From positions 205,930 to 269,929 of the forward strand of contig PBIN01000002.1 of assembly GCA_002720855.1 (NCBI GenBank): 64,000 bases of DNA. Direction: 5' to 3'. Shown here in pieces: positions 43,073 through 51,739 of the stretch. Below the pieces are notes generated by a model, which did no database searches, was not told the origin of the DNA, and saw nothing but the letters and a program-made list of their open reading frames with translations. This DNA comes from Rhodospirillaceae bacterium. GTDB taxonomy: Bacteria > Pseudomonadota > Alphaproteobacteria > MPNO01 > UBA2964. Both the position numbers and the translations under genes were made by a program. Each line of letters begins with the position of its first letter. Position 1 is the first letter of the stretch.

Positions 43073-44848
43073 CTAAGCCGCTTCGCCGCGCCGCCAGGTG
43101 ATGACATCAACCAGCGCGGGCTTGCCCTTCTTGACTTCCGCCATCGCACGTTGAACCGCAGGCTGGATTTCCTTGGGGTCCATAATCGGACCCTCGGCAT
43201 ACCAATCCAAACCTTTTGCGATATGGGCAAAATCGGGGGCAGGGCCTTCAAGGTCCATGCCGATATAGGCGCGGTCCGGATCGGTGCCGCGTTTATTAGC
43301 CACCGAAATCTGATGCGCCCAGTCGTTATAATAGGCGCGGTTGTTATACATGATGACCAGAATGGGGATTTCGTACTTGGCAGCAATCCACAATCCGCCG
43401 AGATCGAACATTAGATCGCCGTCGGGCTGCAAATCGACAACGACTTTTTCCGTATCCTTGTAGGCATAGGCGACACCGAGCGAGAGACCGAACTGAGTGC
43501 CCGTGCCGAGATCACGGCCCGGATGTTGATAGGGCTTGTCAAAGTTCCAGACCTTACGAACCCAGTCCTTGAGTGTGCCTGCGGTAAGAACCCAATCCTC
43601 TTCCTTGATTGCTTCCCAGACCTCTGTTGCCATACGGGTTTCATGCATCGGCATCTGATCCCAGGTGTCCTTGACCTGTTCCTGCCACTTGGCCCATTGC
43701 GCCGCATGCTTTTCACCAACGACCTGCGCGCGGTCCTTTACCTTCGCCGCCAGTTTGGGATCGGCATCGATCCGTGTTTTGCAGGCTTCGGTCAGCGCCG
43801 GGATCGCATTGGCGGTATCAGACAGAATCCGCATATCCCAATTGTGATGTTTGTTGTAGTCGGTGGCCCATTTGCTGATTTCAATGTCGGCGAAACCGAT
43901 ATCGATCCATTTGCAGTCGGGCGTTGTGATGGCTTCGACTTCACGGGTTTCCCAGTTCGGTTTATGCGATCCCCGAGTCCAGTCGACAACATCGAGCGCA
44001 ACGACGAGGTCAGCGCCTTCGAACGCATCGGCGTGCATGGAAACGCTCAGCGGATGCTGGTTCGGAAAGCCGAGCCGTTTGTTGATGTCAAAAACAGCGG
44101 AGCCCATGGTCTCGGCAAGTTCTACGGTGTCGTCAAATCCAATCGGTGCGCGGGCGGCGTATTCGGTAAGCAGGACAGGATAGTCGGCATCCACCAGCAT
44201 ATCGGCGGCTTCGCCGATCAATTTTGGATCGGCCGCGAGACGTGGCGGCACCTTCACCGCATCGGCCGACGGAATTTGTACGTTTTCGGTAAGTTCCGCT
44301 TCTTGCAGCCCGGCGTCATAGACCATGTAAACCGGGCCTTGCGGCTCGGTCATCATGATCGAGTAAGCACGGGCAAAGGAGTCTGCCACGCCATGAACGC
44401 TGGCGGGCTGATAATCCCATTTGGTGTAATCGCGTATTGCGGAACCTTGCGCAAACGCAGTGTGTATCCAGTCAATGAAGGGACGTCGGAGTTTTTCATC
44501 CATAGGCCCTGTCGCGCCCATCAAAAAGACCGGGCATCGATCAATATAGGCGTAATAGACAGCGAGCGGTGCATGCAGCAGGCCGACGACGTTGTGGACG
44601 ATCGCCGGCATGGGTTTGCCCGTCGCTTTTGCGTAGCCGTGTGCGATCTGAACAGCGAGTTTTTCATGATTGCACAGGATCATCGGCGGATCATCTTCGC
44701 CGTAATTGACCAGGCTGTCGTGAAGTCCTCGGTAACTCGCGCCCGGATTTAGGGGAATTGCGGGAAAATCGTACAGTTTGATCATGTCGACAATGACGTC
44801 GGACTGATAACGGGTATTGGCTTTGCGGATTGGTCCACCGTCACTCAT
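43073..44848 (-). CDS. ThDP-dependent enzyme with PDG in place of GDG (paralogue)
   Basis: 591 residues. Glu62 (NHEKLAVQIAHGYA) and LNPGASYRGLHDS are intact; the PP-domain motif is LQPDGDLMFD..YNNRAYYND, with Pro replacing the first Gly. Closely similar to the product of 40271 over its length (RRPFIDWIH, MTEPQGPVYMVYDAGLQEA versus MTGRQGPIYMCYDAGLQEA, GTDPDRAYIGMDL). It heads the minus-strand operon and is divergent from the molybdenum hydroxylase gene. Confidence 0.9.
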   Translation of the reverse strand: MSDGGPIRKANTRYQSDVIVDMIKLYDFPAIPLNPGASYRGLHDSLVNYGEDDPPMILCNHEKLAVQIAHGYAKATGKPMPAIVHNVVGLLHAPLAVYYAYIDRCPVFLMGATGPMDEKLRRPFIDWIHTAFAQGSAIRDYTKWDYQPASVHGVADSFARAYSIMMTEPQGPVYMVYDAGLQEAELTENVQIPSADAVKVPPRLAADPKLIGEAADMLVDADYPVLLTEYAARAPIGFDDTVELAETMGSAVFDINKRLGFPNQHPLSVSMHADAFEGADLVVALDVVDWTRGSHKPNWETREVEAITTPDCKWIDIGFADIEISKWATDYNKHHNWDMRILSDTANAIPALTEACKTRIDADPKLAAKVKDRAQVVGEKHAAQWAKWQEQVKDTWDQMPMHETRMATEVWEAIKEEDWVLTAGTLKDWVRKVWNFDKPYQHPGRDLGTGTQFGLSLGVAYAYKDTEKVVVDLQPDGDLMFDLGGLWIAAKYEIPILVIMYNNRAYYNDWAHQISVANKRGTDPDRAYIGMDLEGPAPDFAHIAKGLDWYAEGPIMDPKEIQPAVQRAMAEVKKGKPALVDVITWRRGEAA

Positions 44849-45017
44849 TTTTCAAATACCTTCTTAGCTGAATGGGGGCCCGCAACGGGCTTTGGCATCA
44901 GGATATCAACTGGCGCGTAATTCGTCACCGGCTGCCCCTTTCTTTCCTGCCCGCTGCAGAATATTATCCTGCCAATCCCGGCAAGCGCTGGCAATGCAGT
45001 ACAGTTTGGAGAAGTTT

Positions 45018-47354
45018 ATGGTTGAGAAGTTTGGCGTCGGACAGCCCGTACCGCGTTATGAAGATCCGCGCCTATTGACGGGTGGCGGCAGGTATATGGA
45101 CGACAACCAACTGCCAAACGAAACGCGCGCCTACATTCTGCGCTCGCCATACGCCCACGCCAAAATTAATTCCATGGATATCTCCACAGCCAAACAGGCT
45201 CCGGGCGTTGTAGAGGTTTTAATCGGCCAGGATTATATCGATGACGGGCATGGCGAACTAAAATGTTCGCCGGTGCAAAAGCAGCGCGACGGTTCGCGAA
45301 TGTTTGAGCCTGACAATCCGCCACTGGTGATCGATTCCGTGAAAATGGTCGGCGACTATATTGCCATGATCATTGCCGAGACCATTGATCAGGCGAAGGA
45401 CGCTGCAGAGTTGATCGAAATCGATTTCGAGCCATTGCCAGCTGTATCTCTGCCGTATGATGCCGGGCAGCCTGATGCGCCGAAGGTTTGGCTCGAACAC
45501 GACAGCAATATCTGTTTTGTCCATACGGTCGGCGATAAAGCTGCTACCGATGCGGCATTTGAAAGCGCCGCCAAGGTTGCCGGCGGGGAGCTGCCAGTTA
45601 ACCGCAGTGCGCACGTTACGATGGAGCCGCGCGGCGCCATCGGCGATTTCAATCAGGGATCGGGGATGCTGACGCTTTATACCGGGGTGCATTACCCCTG
45701 GCAGTTGCGCGAAGAGTTGGCGAACAAGATTTTTCATATGCCGGAGACAAAAGTCCGCGTGGTTGCGGGCGATATGGGCGGCAGTTTTGGATTGCGGGGC
45801 GGCACCTATCGCGAACATGTTCTCATTAGTTGGGCTTCTCTCAGGATAGGCCGTCCGGTCAAATGGGTCTGTGAACGGTCCGAAGGTTTCATGAGTGACC
45901 ACCAGGGTCGGGATGTCTATTGGGATGCTGAGATCGCCCTGGATGAGAACAACAAGTTCCTCGCGGTGCGTGCAACCAGTTTCGCCAACGTCGGTGCCTA
46001 TCTTGCAAGTAAAGGCACGCTGCCGCCAATTGCCAATCTCGGTACGATGGCGGGGACCTATCATATTCCGGCGATGCATGTCGATGTCACAGCGGTGTTC
46101 ACCAACACCAATCCGATATGTCCCTTCAGGGGCAACGGTCGTCCCGAAGCCTCCTATGTTATCGAGCGGTTAATCGATCTTGCGGCGGATGAAATCGGGG
46201 AGGATCCTGCTGAACTGCGTCGGATCAACCAAATTCCTCCGGAGGACATTCCGTACAAGACCGCTCTTGTCTTTACCTATGACAGTGGTGATTTCGGCGA
46301 CAACCTTGAGAAGGGTTTGGAGATGATTGATTACGACGGCTTTGCGGCCCGTCGTGAAGAATCGAAGGCCCGTGGAAAGCTGCGTGGCATCGGCATTTCC
46401 AACAGTATCGAGCGCGCCGCTGCTGCAAGTCTTGAACAGGTTGAAATTCGTTTCAACCCGGGCGGCACGGTCACGCTTTACGCTGGGACAAGCCAGCAGG
46501 GGCAGGGACACGAGACGATCTACAAGCAGATCATGAATGATGCGCTTGGGCTCGATCCGGATGACATTGGATTTAACGAAGGCGATACATCGCTCCTTGC
46601 ATTCGGCGGCGGCACTGGCGGCTCACGTTCGGCAACGCTGGGTGGTTCTGCCGTTCTCGGTGCAAGTGAGAAAATTGTTGAAAAAGCCACCAGAATGGCC
46701 GCTCATCTGATGGAAGCAGCAGAAGCCGATATTGAATTTGCCGACGGGACTTTCACTGTTGCTGGTACCGATAAGACCATCAGTCTGACGGAAGTTGCCA
46801 AAGCGAGTTACAAACCCAAAGCCATGCCAGCTGATATTGAACCAGGCCTTGGTGTGGTATTTACCTATGAAGCGCCACAAGAAAACTTCCCCAATGGTTG
46901 TCATGCGTGCGAGCTGGAGATCGACCCAGAAACTGGTGTGATCGAAATTCTCAGCTACAAAGTCGTGGATGATGTTGGCACGGTTCTCAATCCTCTGACA
47001 CTCAAGGGTCAGATTATGGGCGGTGTTGCACATGGTGTGGGGCAGGCTCTGCTTGAAGAAATTCAGTTTGATCCTGATAGCGGCCAGCTCGTTACCGGAT
47101 CGTTTATGGATTATACGATGCCGCGCGCCGATAATATGAGCTATGTCGATGTTTTGAGTAACCCGTGTCCTACAGCGACCAACCCGCTTGGTTGCAAAGG
47201 TGCTGGCGAAGCAGGAACGGTTGGTGCGGTGCCCTGTGTTATGAATGCAGTGGTCGACGCGCTATCAGAATACGGCATTCGTCATATCGATATGCCGGCG
47301 ACGCCGGCCAAGGTTTGGGAGGCGATCGAGGCTGCCAAGAAAGACGCCGCGTAG
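45018..47354 (+). CDS. Molybdenum hydroxylase large subunit (xanthine dehydrogenase/CoxL superfamily)
   Basis: 778 residues from the ATG at 45018 (GGAGAAG upstream); an ATG at 44994 in the same frame is an alternative. Visible are the N-terminal GVGQPVPRYEDPRLLTGGGRYMDD, MGGSFGLRGG, FRGNGRPEASYVIERLID, the cofactor-binding QQGQGHETIYKQI, and GCKGAGEAGTVGA with the catalytic Glu. There is no AYRCSFR loop, so it is not a form I CO dehydrogenase. Such enzymes hydroxylate an aromatic, heterocyclic or aldehyde carbon with water. The FAD and 2Fe-2S subunits are absent from the window. An alpha/beta hydrolase gene follows 10 bases later. Confidence 0.9.
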   Translation: MVEKFGVGQPVPRYEDPRLLTGGGRYMDDNQLPNETRAYILRSPYAHAKINSMDISTAKQAPGVVEVLIGQDYIDDGHGELKCSPVQKQRDGSRMFEPDNPPLVIDSVKMVGDYIAMIIAETIDQAKDAAELIEIDFEPLPAVSLPYDAGQPDAPKVWLEHDSNICFVHTVGDKAATDAAFESAAKVAGGELPVNRSAHVTMEPRGAIGDFNQGSGMLTLYTGVHYPWQLREELANKIFHMPETKVRVVAGDMGGSFGLRGGTYREHVLISWASLRIGRPVKWVCERSEGFMSDHQGRDVYWDAEIALDENNKFLAVRATSFANVGAYLASKGTLPPIANLGTMAGTYHIPAMHVDVTAVFTNTNPICPFRGNGRPEASYVIERLIDLAADEIGEDPAELRRINQIPPEDIPYKTALVFTYDSGDFGDNLEKGLEMIDYDGFAARREESKARGKLRGIGISNSIERAAAASLEQVEIRFNPGGTVTLYAGTSQQGQGHETIYKQIMNDALGLDPDDIGFNEGDTSLLAFGGGTGGSRSATLGGSAVLGASEKIVEKATRMAAHLMEAAEADIEFADGTFTVAGTDKTISLTEVAKASYKPKAMPADIEPGLGVVFTYEAPQENFPNGCHACELEIDPETGVIEILSYKVVDDVGTVLNPLTLKGQIMGGVAHGVGQALLEEIQFDPDSGQLVTGSFMDYTMPRADNMSYVDVLSNPCPTATNPLGCKGAGEAGTVGAVPCVMNAVVDALSEYGIRHIDMPATPAKVWEAIEAAKKDAA

Positions 47355-47364
47355 CGTTTGGGAT

Positions 47365-48288
47365 ATGCCGAAAGAGCAATCGGTCTCAATCGGCGACGGT
47401 GAGAACACTCTCTTTGGGACGCTGACGCTTCCGGAAAATACCAAGTCCTTTGATGCTGTTTTAATCTGGTCCGGATCGGGGCCGACAGATCGCGATGGAA
47501 ATTTCATCGGTCACAACAACAACTGTCTGGAAATGCTGGCGCATTGTCTGGCTGAAGCCGGATATGCATCGCTCCGAACCGATAAGCGCGGCATTGGCGA
47601 AAGTATGGAAGCGATGGGCCCCGAGGCCGATCTTCGTTTTGAAAACTTTGTCGAAGATGCGGTCGGTTGGGCAATGTTTCTGAAAAATTTTTCCGGTGCA
47701 CGCCATGTCTTTCTGCTGGGTCATAGCGAGGGCGCACTCGTTCAGACAATTGCGGCACAAATGTTTGAGGCAGCAGGACTTTTGCTTCTCGCTGGTACCG
47801 GATTTCGCGCCGCAGACATCTTGCGGCGGCAATTGTCGGCACCCGATATCAATATTTCAGAGCCTTTGCTGACGGAAACCTATGAAATCATTGAGGCCCT
47901 TGAAGAGGGAAGGGTCGTACAAAGTGTATCTGCAGACCTCGATGCGCAATTTCGGCCAACTATTCAGCCTTATCTGATTTCATGGTTTGCATTGGATCCG
48001 CAAGAGGAATTGGCCAAAACCTCGGTTCCAGTACTTGTCATACAAGGCACGACAGATATGCAGATAACGGTGGAAGATTCAGAACGTTTATCGTTAGCCC
48101 GACCGGGTATCGATTTTGTGAAAATCAACGGCATGAATCATGTGTTGAAAGATGCCCCGAAATACAAACCTTCAAACTATGCGACCTATGGGAAACCCTT
48201 GCTTCCACTCGCGGGCAATTTGATGCCGACGATTACTGAATTTCTCGATGTCCAGGCTCAGGCGGCGAGTGCCGCGAACGACCGATAG
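47365..48288 (+). CDS. Alpha/beta hydrolase
   Basis: 307 residues from the ATG at 47365; the earlier open frame lies within the molybdenum hydroxylase gene. The nucleophile elbow is GHSEG (Ser121), the acid is probably in QGTTDMQI, and the base is in GMNHVLKD near the end. SGSGPTDRDGNFIGHNN near residue 37 is typical of bacterial serine hydrolases of the YqjL/esterase group. Its start is 10 bases after the hydroxylase stop, so it probably hydrolyses an ester or amide linked to that pathway. Convergent with the FMN oxidase gene, 8 bases apart. Confidence 0.85.
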   Translation: MPKEQSVSIGDGENTLFGTLTLPENTKSFDAVLIWSGSGPTDRDGNFIGHNNNCLEMLAHCLAEAGYASLRTDKRGIGESMEAMGPEADLRFENFVEDAVGWAMFLKNFSGARHVFLLGHSEGALVQTIAAQMFEAAGLLLLAGTGFRAADILRRQLSAPDINISEPLLTETYEIIEALEEGRVVQSVSADLDAQFRPTIQPYLISWFALDPQEELAKTSVPVLVIQGTTDMQITVEDSERLSLARPGIDFVKINGMNHVLKDAPKYKPSNYATYGKPLLPLAGNLMPTITEFLDVQAQAASAANDR

Positions 48289-48296
48289 TTTAAATT

Positions 48297-49370
48297 TTAT
48301 TGAACTCGGCCGCCCGGCAAATGCGGAAATGCAGAATGTTCGTGCGGTAACGTCACGGGCATTGCTTCGGTGACGCATTCCGGGCCGAGCTCGTCCAGAG
48401 AGGTGACGCCAATCAGCCCCATTGTCGTAATGATCTCTCGTTCGAGCAGTTCAAGACATCGGACAAGGCCCTCGGCACCACCAGCGCCAAGACCGTATGC
48501 TTGCAATCGCCCAATGCCAACGGATTTGGCACCCAGTGCTATCGCTTTGACAATATCTGTGCCGCGGGTAAACCCGCCATCGATAAACACCTCGGCTTTG
48601 CCGTCGACCGCGGCCACGACTTCCGGTAGCATCTGAATGTTGCCGAGAACATGGTCCAGCTGCCGCCCGCCGTGATTTGAGATGTAAACCCCTTGAACAC
48701 CATGCTCGACCGCGAGAGCAGCATCTTCAGCAGTCATAATACCTTTGAGGATAAGCGGACGATCACCGATTTCATCCTGAATAAGTTTGACCGTGTCCCA
48801 GGTGATTTTCTTTTGCCACTCGCGTGACGCCACCCGGCGCAAGGCTAGCTGAGCCGGGTTAAGGCGTTCGCGGTTGCCGTAAAAAGCAGAGTCGACAGTA
48901 AGTGTAACCGTCGCGTAATCAGCCTTAACCACCCGACGCACGAGGTCACGGATCCAGTCATCATCGCCCCGCACATAAATTTGAAAGGACTTTGGATGCG
49001 GACTGTTGGCGGCAACTTCTTCAAGACTCGGTTGGCACACCGTCGATAGAAAATTTACTGTTCCAAACTCTTCCGCGGCCGTATCAGCATCGAGTCCACC
49101 ATTCACTGAGAACCGTTCGATACCACCCATTGGTGCCAATAACACCGGAATTCGCAGCTTTTGTCCAAAGAACTCGGTTTCGGTGTTGATGTCGCTAACA
49201 TCCCGGCAGATGCGCGGTCGAAAAGCGAGGCAATCGAGCGAGAGACGGTTGCGCCGGAGCGATGTTTCGCTTTCGGCGGCACCGCAAATATAATCCCAAT
49301 TATCCTGATCGAGATTGCGGCGAGCCAACATGATCATGTCGTGCGTGGTCTCGAATAGGGCGTCGCTCAT
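48297..49370 (-). CDS. FMN-dependent alpha-hydroxy acid oxidase/dehydrogenase
   Basis: 357 residues. WDYICGAAESETSLRRNR (variant of the DYxxGGSxxE segment), LILKGIMTAEDA with the FMN lysine, ISNHGGRQLDH with the catalytic His, and VFIDGGFTRGTDIVKAIALGA. It is the second of two tandem copies, 37 bases after the copy at 49408. Compared with that paralogue the GG of the N-terminal motif is GA. Substrate is a 2-hydroxyacid of unknown side chain. Confidence 0.9.
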   Translation of the reverse strand: MSDALFETTHDMIMLARRNLDQDNWDYICGAAESETSLRRNRLSLDCLAFRPRICRDVSDINTETEFFGQKLRIPVLLAPMGGIERFSVNGGLDADTAAEEFGTVNFLSTVCQPSLEEVAANSPHPKSFQIYVRGDDDWIRDLVRRVVKADYATVTLTVDSAFYGNRERLNPAQLALRRVASREWQKKITWDTVKLIQDEIGDRPLILKGIMTAEDAALAVEHGVQGVYISNHGGRQLDHVLGNIQMLPEVVAAVDGKAEVFIDGGFTRGTDIVKAIALGAKSVGIGRLQAYGLGAGGAEGLVRCLELLEREIITTMGLIGVTSLDELGPECVTEAMPVTLPHEHSAFPHLPGGRVQ

Positions 49371-49407
49371 TGCGTTCTCCGTAAGTATCTATTGGTGGTC
49401 AGACAAA

Positions 49408-50478
49408 TCAGGTTAAACGGCCGCCCGGAATATGGGGGAAGGCACTCATCTCGTGAGCCTGATTTACCGGTCGCGCCGTGGCCAGAAATGACGGGTTAAG
49501 TTGATCCAGCGATGTTACACCGAGAAGGCCCATAGCAATTTTAATCTCGTCTTCGAGGATACTCAGGCAATCCATCAGTGCAGAAAGACCCCCGGCAGCG
49601 AGTGCAAAGGCCTGCAATTTTCCGATGCCAACCGCCTGAGCGCCGAGTGCGATCGCCTTTAGAACATCTGTGCCGCGCATAAACCCGCCATCGACAAAGA
49701 TTTCAGCTTTGCCATCCACCGCAGCGACGATCTCCGGAAGGACCTGGATTGTCGCACGGTCGTGATCAAGCTGACGGCCGCCATGATTGGAAACGTAGAT
49801 TACTGAGGCGCCGTGCTGGACGCCGATTTCGGCATCTTCGGGCCGGCTGACCCCTTTAAGGATCATCGGTCCGCCCCAAATCTGGCCGATTTCATCCCAG
49901 GTGTCCCAGTTGAGTGCCGCAAGAAATTCCCGGCCTGCCGCGTTTTTTCGCGTCGGTGGAGTCCAGCCAGCCATCATTTGACGTTCACGGTTGGAATACA
50001 CAGCAGCATCAACCGTAACGGCGAGGGCGGCATAGTTGTTTTGTTTTACTCGGCCGAGCAGCTCTTCCAGCCAGTCGCGTCCACCCCGTACATAGATCTG
50101 ATAAACCTTTGGGTGCAGGCTATTCATGGCAATTTCTTCAAGCGTCGGCATCGAATGGCCGCTGAGCATATTGAGGATGCCAAACTCTTCGGCGGCATCA
50201 TCAACCGCCTGCGCGGCAGCTGGCGTTACGAGTTGTAGCGATGCCATTGGCGCCAGAAAAACAGGGATTCGCGATTTGTGACCCAAAACCGTCGTCGCAT
50301 AATCAACTTCTGAAACATCGTTTAGAACACGGGGTTTGAAAGCAATGGAGTCCAGACCGAACCGGTTGCGGCGCATCGCAGTTTCGCTTTCGCTGCCGCC
50401 CGTTAAATAGTCCCAGACGGGTCCGCGTGCATTGCGTCTGGCCTGTCTGATGATTTCATGATTGGTCAGGAATTCCAT
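49408..50478 (-). CDS. FMN-dependent alpha-hydroxy acid oxidase/dehydrogenase (tandem paralogue)
   Basis: 356 residues. WDYLTGGSESETAMRRNR, MILKGVSRPEDA, VSNHGGRQLDHDR with the catalytic His, and FVDGGFMRGTDVLKAIALGA. First gene of the minus-strand pair; divergent from the TauD gene at 50605 across 126 bases. With the copy at 34774, three enzymes of this family lie within 16 kb. Confidence 0.92.
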   Translation of the reverse strand: MEFLTNHEIIRQARRNARGPVWDYLTGGSESETAMRRNRFGLDSIAFKPRVLNDVSEVDYATTVLGHKSRIPVFLAPMASLQLVTPAAAQAVDDAAEEFGILNMLSGHSMPTLEEIAMNSLHPKVYQIYVRGGRDWLEELLGRVKQNNYAALAVTVDAAVYSNRERQMMAGWTPPTRKNAAGREFLAALNWDTWDEIGQIWGGPMILKGVSRPEDAEIGVQHGASVIYVSNHGGRQLDHDRATIQVLPEIVAAVDGKAEIFVDGGFMRGTDVLKAIALGAQAVGIGKLQAFALAAGGLSALMDCLSILEDEIKIAMGLLGVTSLDQLNPSFLATARPVNQAHEMSAFPHIPGGRLT

Positions 50479-50604
50479 CGACTTTAATCTCCAATTGAAG
50501 GCCAGACCTTAGAGGCCGCAATCCGGGTTGTCGAGGCAACGACAGGCGGGATTAGAGTATGAATTCAGTTTCCTCAACTCGCCTTTACCGGATAAAATTT
50601 ACAG

Positions 50605-51672
50605 ATGGTATCTAGAGAACCCGCCAATCCAATGAAACCCGTTGTCGATCCGGCGGCGTGGAGCGCTGCTGATCTTGCAGATGACCAAGGTTGGGTACAC
50701 GAGCTGTCGGACACCGATATTGCGGAACTCGACACGGTTGTGCACACGCTGGATTCACGAATTTCGGATGTTCTTGAGATCACCGACTCCGATATTGACC
50801 TTCCAAGTCTGGGACCAAGACTCGAAGGAATAGCCGACGACATTATTGAGGGGCGGGGGCTGGCATTGATTCGCGGTATTCCTGTTGAACGGTATACGAG
50901 GCTGCAATCGGCGATTGCGTTTTGGTGCATCGGTAGCTTTGTTGGTGAACCTGTATCCCAAAATGCCAAAGGCCATTTGCTTGGTCATGTACAGGATCTT
51001 GGCGGTACATCTTTGAAGAATCCGAATAATCGCGGATATCAAACCCACGATGGGCTGCCTTATCATTGTGATTCCTGCGATGTCGTCGTTTTAATGTGTT
51101 TGCATCCCTCAAAAAGCGGCGGCGAAAGCACCGTCGTCAGTTCTCTCAATATTTACAATGAGATGCTGAAGCGAAACCCGGCAGCCACCGCGGCTTTAAC
51201 AGAGGCGATCTATCGTGATCGGCGAAACGAGGTGCCAAATGGCAGGAAACCCTGGTTTCAGCTGCCTGTTTTCAACTTTCACAAGGATTATATGACCGTG
51301 AGCTGGCAGGGCGGATATATCCGTTCTGCGCAGCGATTTGATGAGTTACCCCGGCATTCGGACGATTTAAAGGACGGTCTTGATCTGTTTAATAAACTCG
51401 CGAACGAGCTGGCATATTCGATGGAATTCAAACCCGGAGACATACAGCTATTGCACAATCATGTCACTGTGCATTCACGAACCGCATTCGAGGATTTTCC
51501 CGAATACGAGCGCAAGCGCCATCTTTTGCGCCTCTGGTTGGCCACACCAAATGGACGTCCATTGTCACCCGCCTACAAAAACCGTTATGGTAAGCTGGAA
51601 CCGGGCGTTCGACCTGCGGGCGGAATAATTGTTCCAGGGACTGTATTTAAGGCGCCTTTGGAGGCAGAATAG
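50605..51672 (+). CDS. TauD/TfdA-fold dioxygenase, divergent and longer form
   Basis: 355 residues, about 70 longer than the other TauD proteins here because of an N-terminal extension of about 80 residues. Ligands are His154 and Asp156 (YHCDSCD) and a distal His in LLHNHVTVHSRT; the Arg is in RHLLRLWL. The layout recalls the gamma-butyrobetaine/CAS-like branch of the TauD family. It starts a plus-strand group leading into the amidohydrolase/Rieske genes, with a 67-base gap before the first amidohydrolase. Confidence 0.88.
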   Translation: MVSREPANPMKPVVDPAAWSAADLADDQGWVHELSDTDIAELDTVVHTLDSRISDVLEITDSDIDLPSLGPRLEGIADDIIEGRGLALIRGIPVERYTRLQSAIAFWCIGSFVGEPVSQNAKGHLLGHVQDLGGTSLKNPNNRGYQTHDGLPYHCDSCDVVVLMCLHPSKSGGESTVVSSLNIYNEMLKRNPAATAALTEAIYRDRRNEVPNGRKPWFQLPVFNFHKDYMTVSWQGGYIRSAQRFDELPRHSDDLKDGLDLFNKLANELAYSMEFKPGDIQLLHNHVTVHSRTAFEDFPEYERKRHLLRLWLATPNGRPLSPAYKNRYGKLEPGVRPAGGIIVPGTVFKAPLEAE

Positions 51673-51739
51673 GTGTAAGAAACGGTAATTTCGCATTTTC
51701 AGAGGGTGCGAAATCTCTACGTCACTTAGGAGAAGATAA

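Noticed and set aside
43523-44752. A 409-codon open frame on the plus strand opposite the ThDP gene at 43073-44848
   Set aside because: The minus-strand gene has all ThDP motifs and a clear start; the antisense frame shows no family and arises from codon bias.
45258-46079. A 273-codon minus-strand frame opposite the molybdenum hydroxylase gene
   Set aside because: No recognisable motif and fully inside a well-supported gene.
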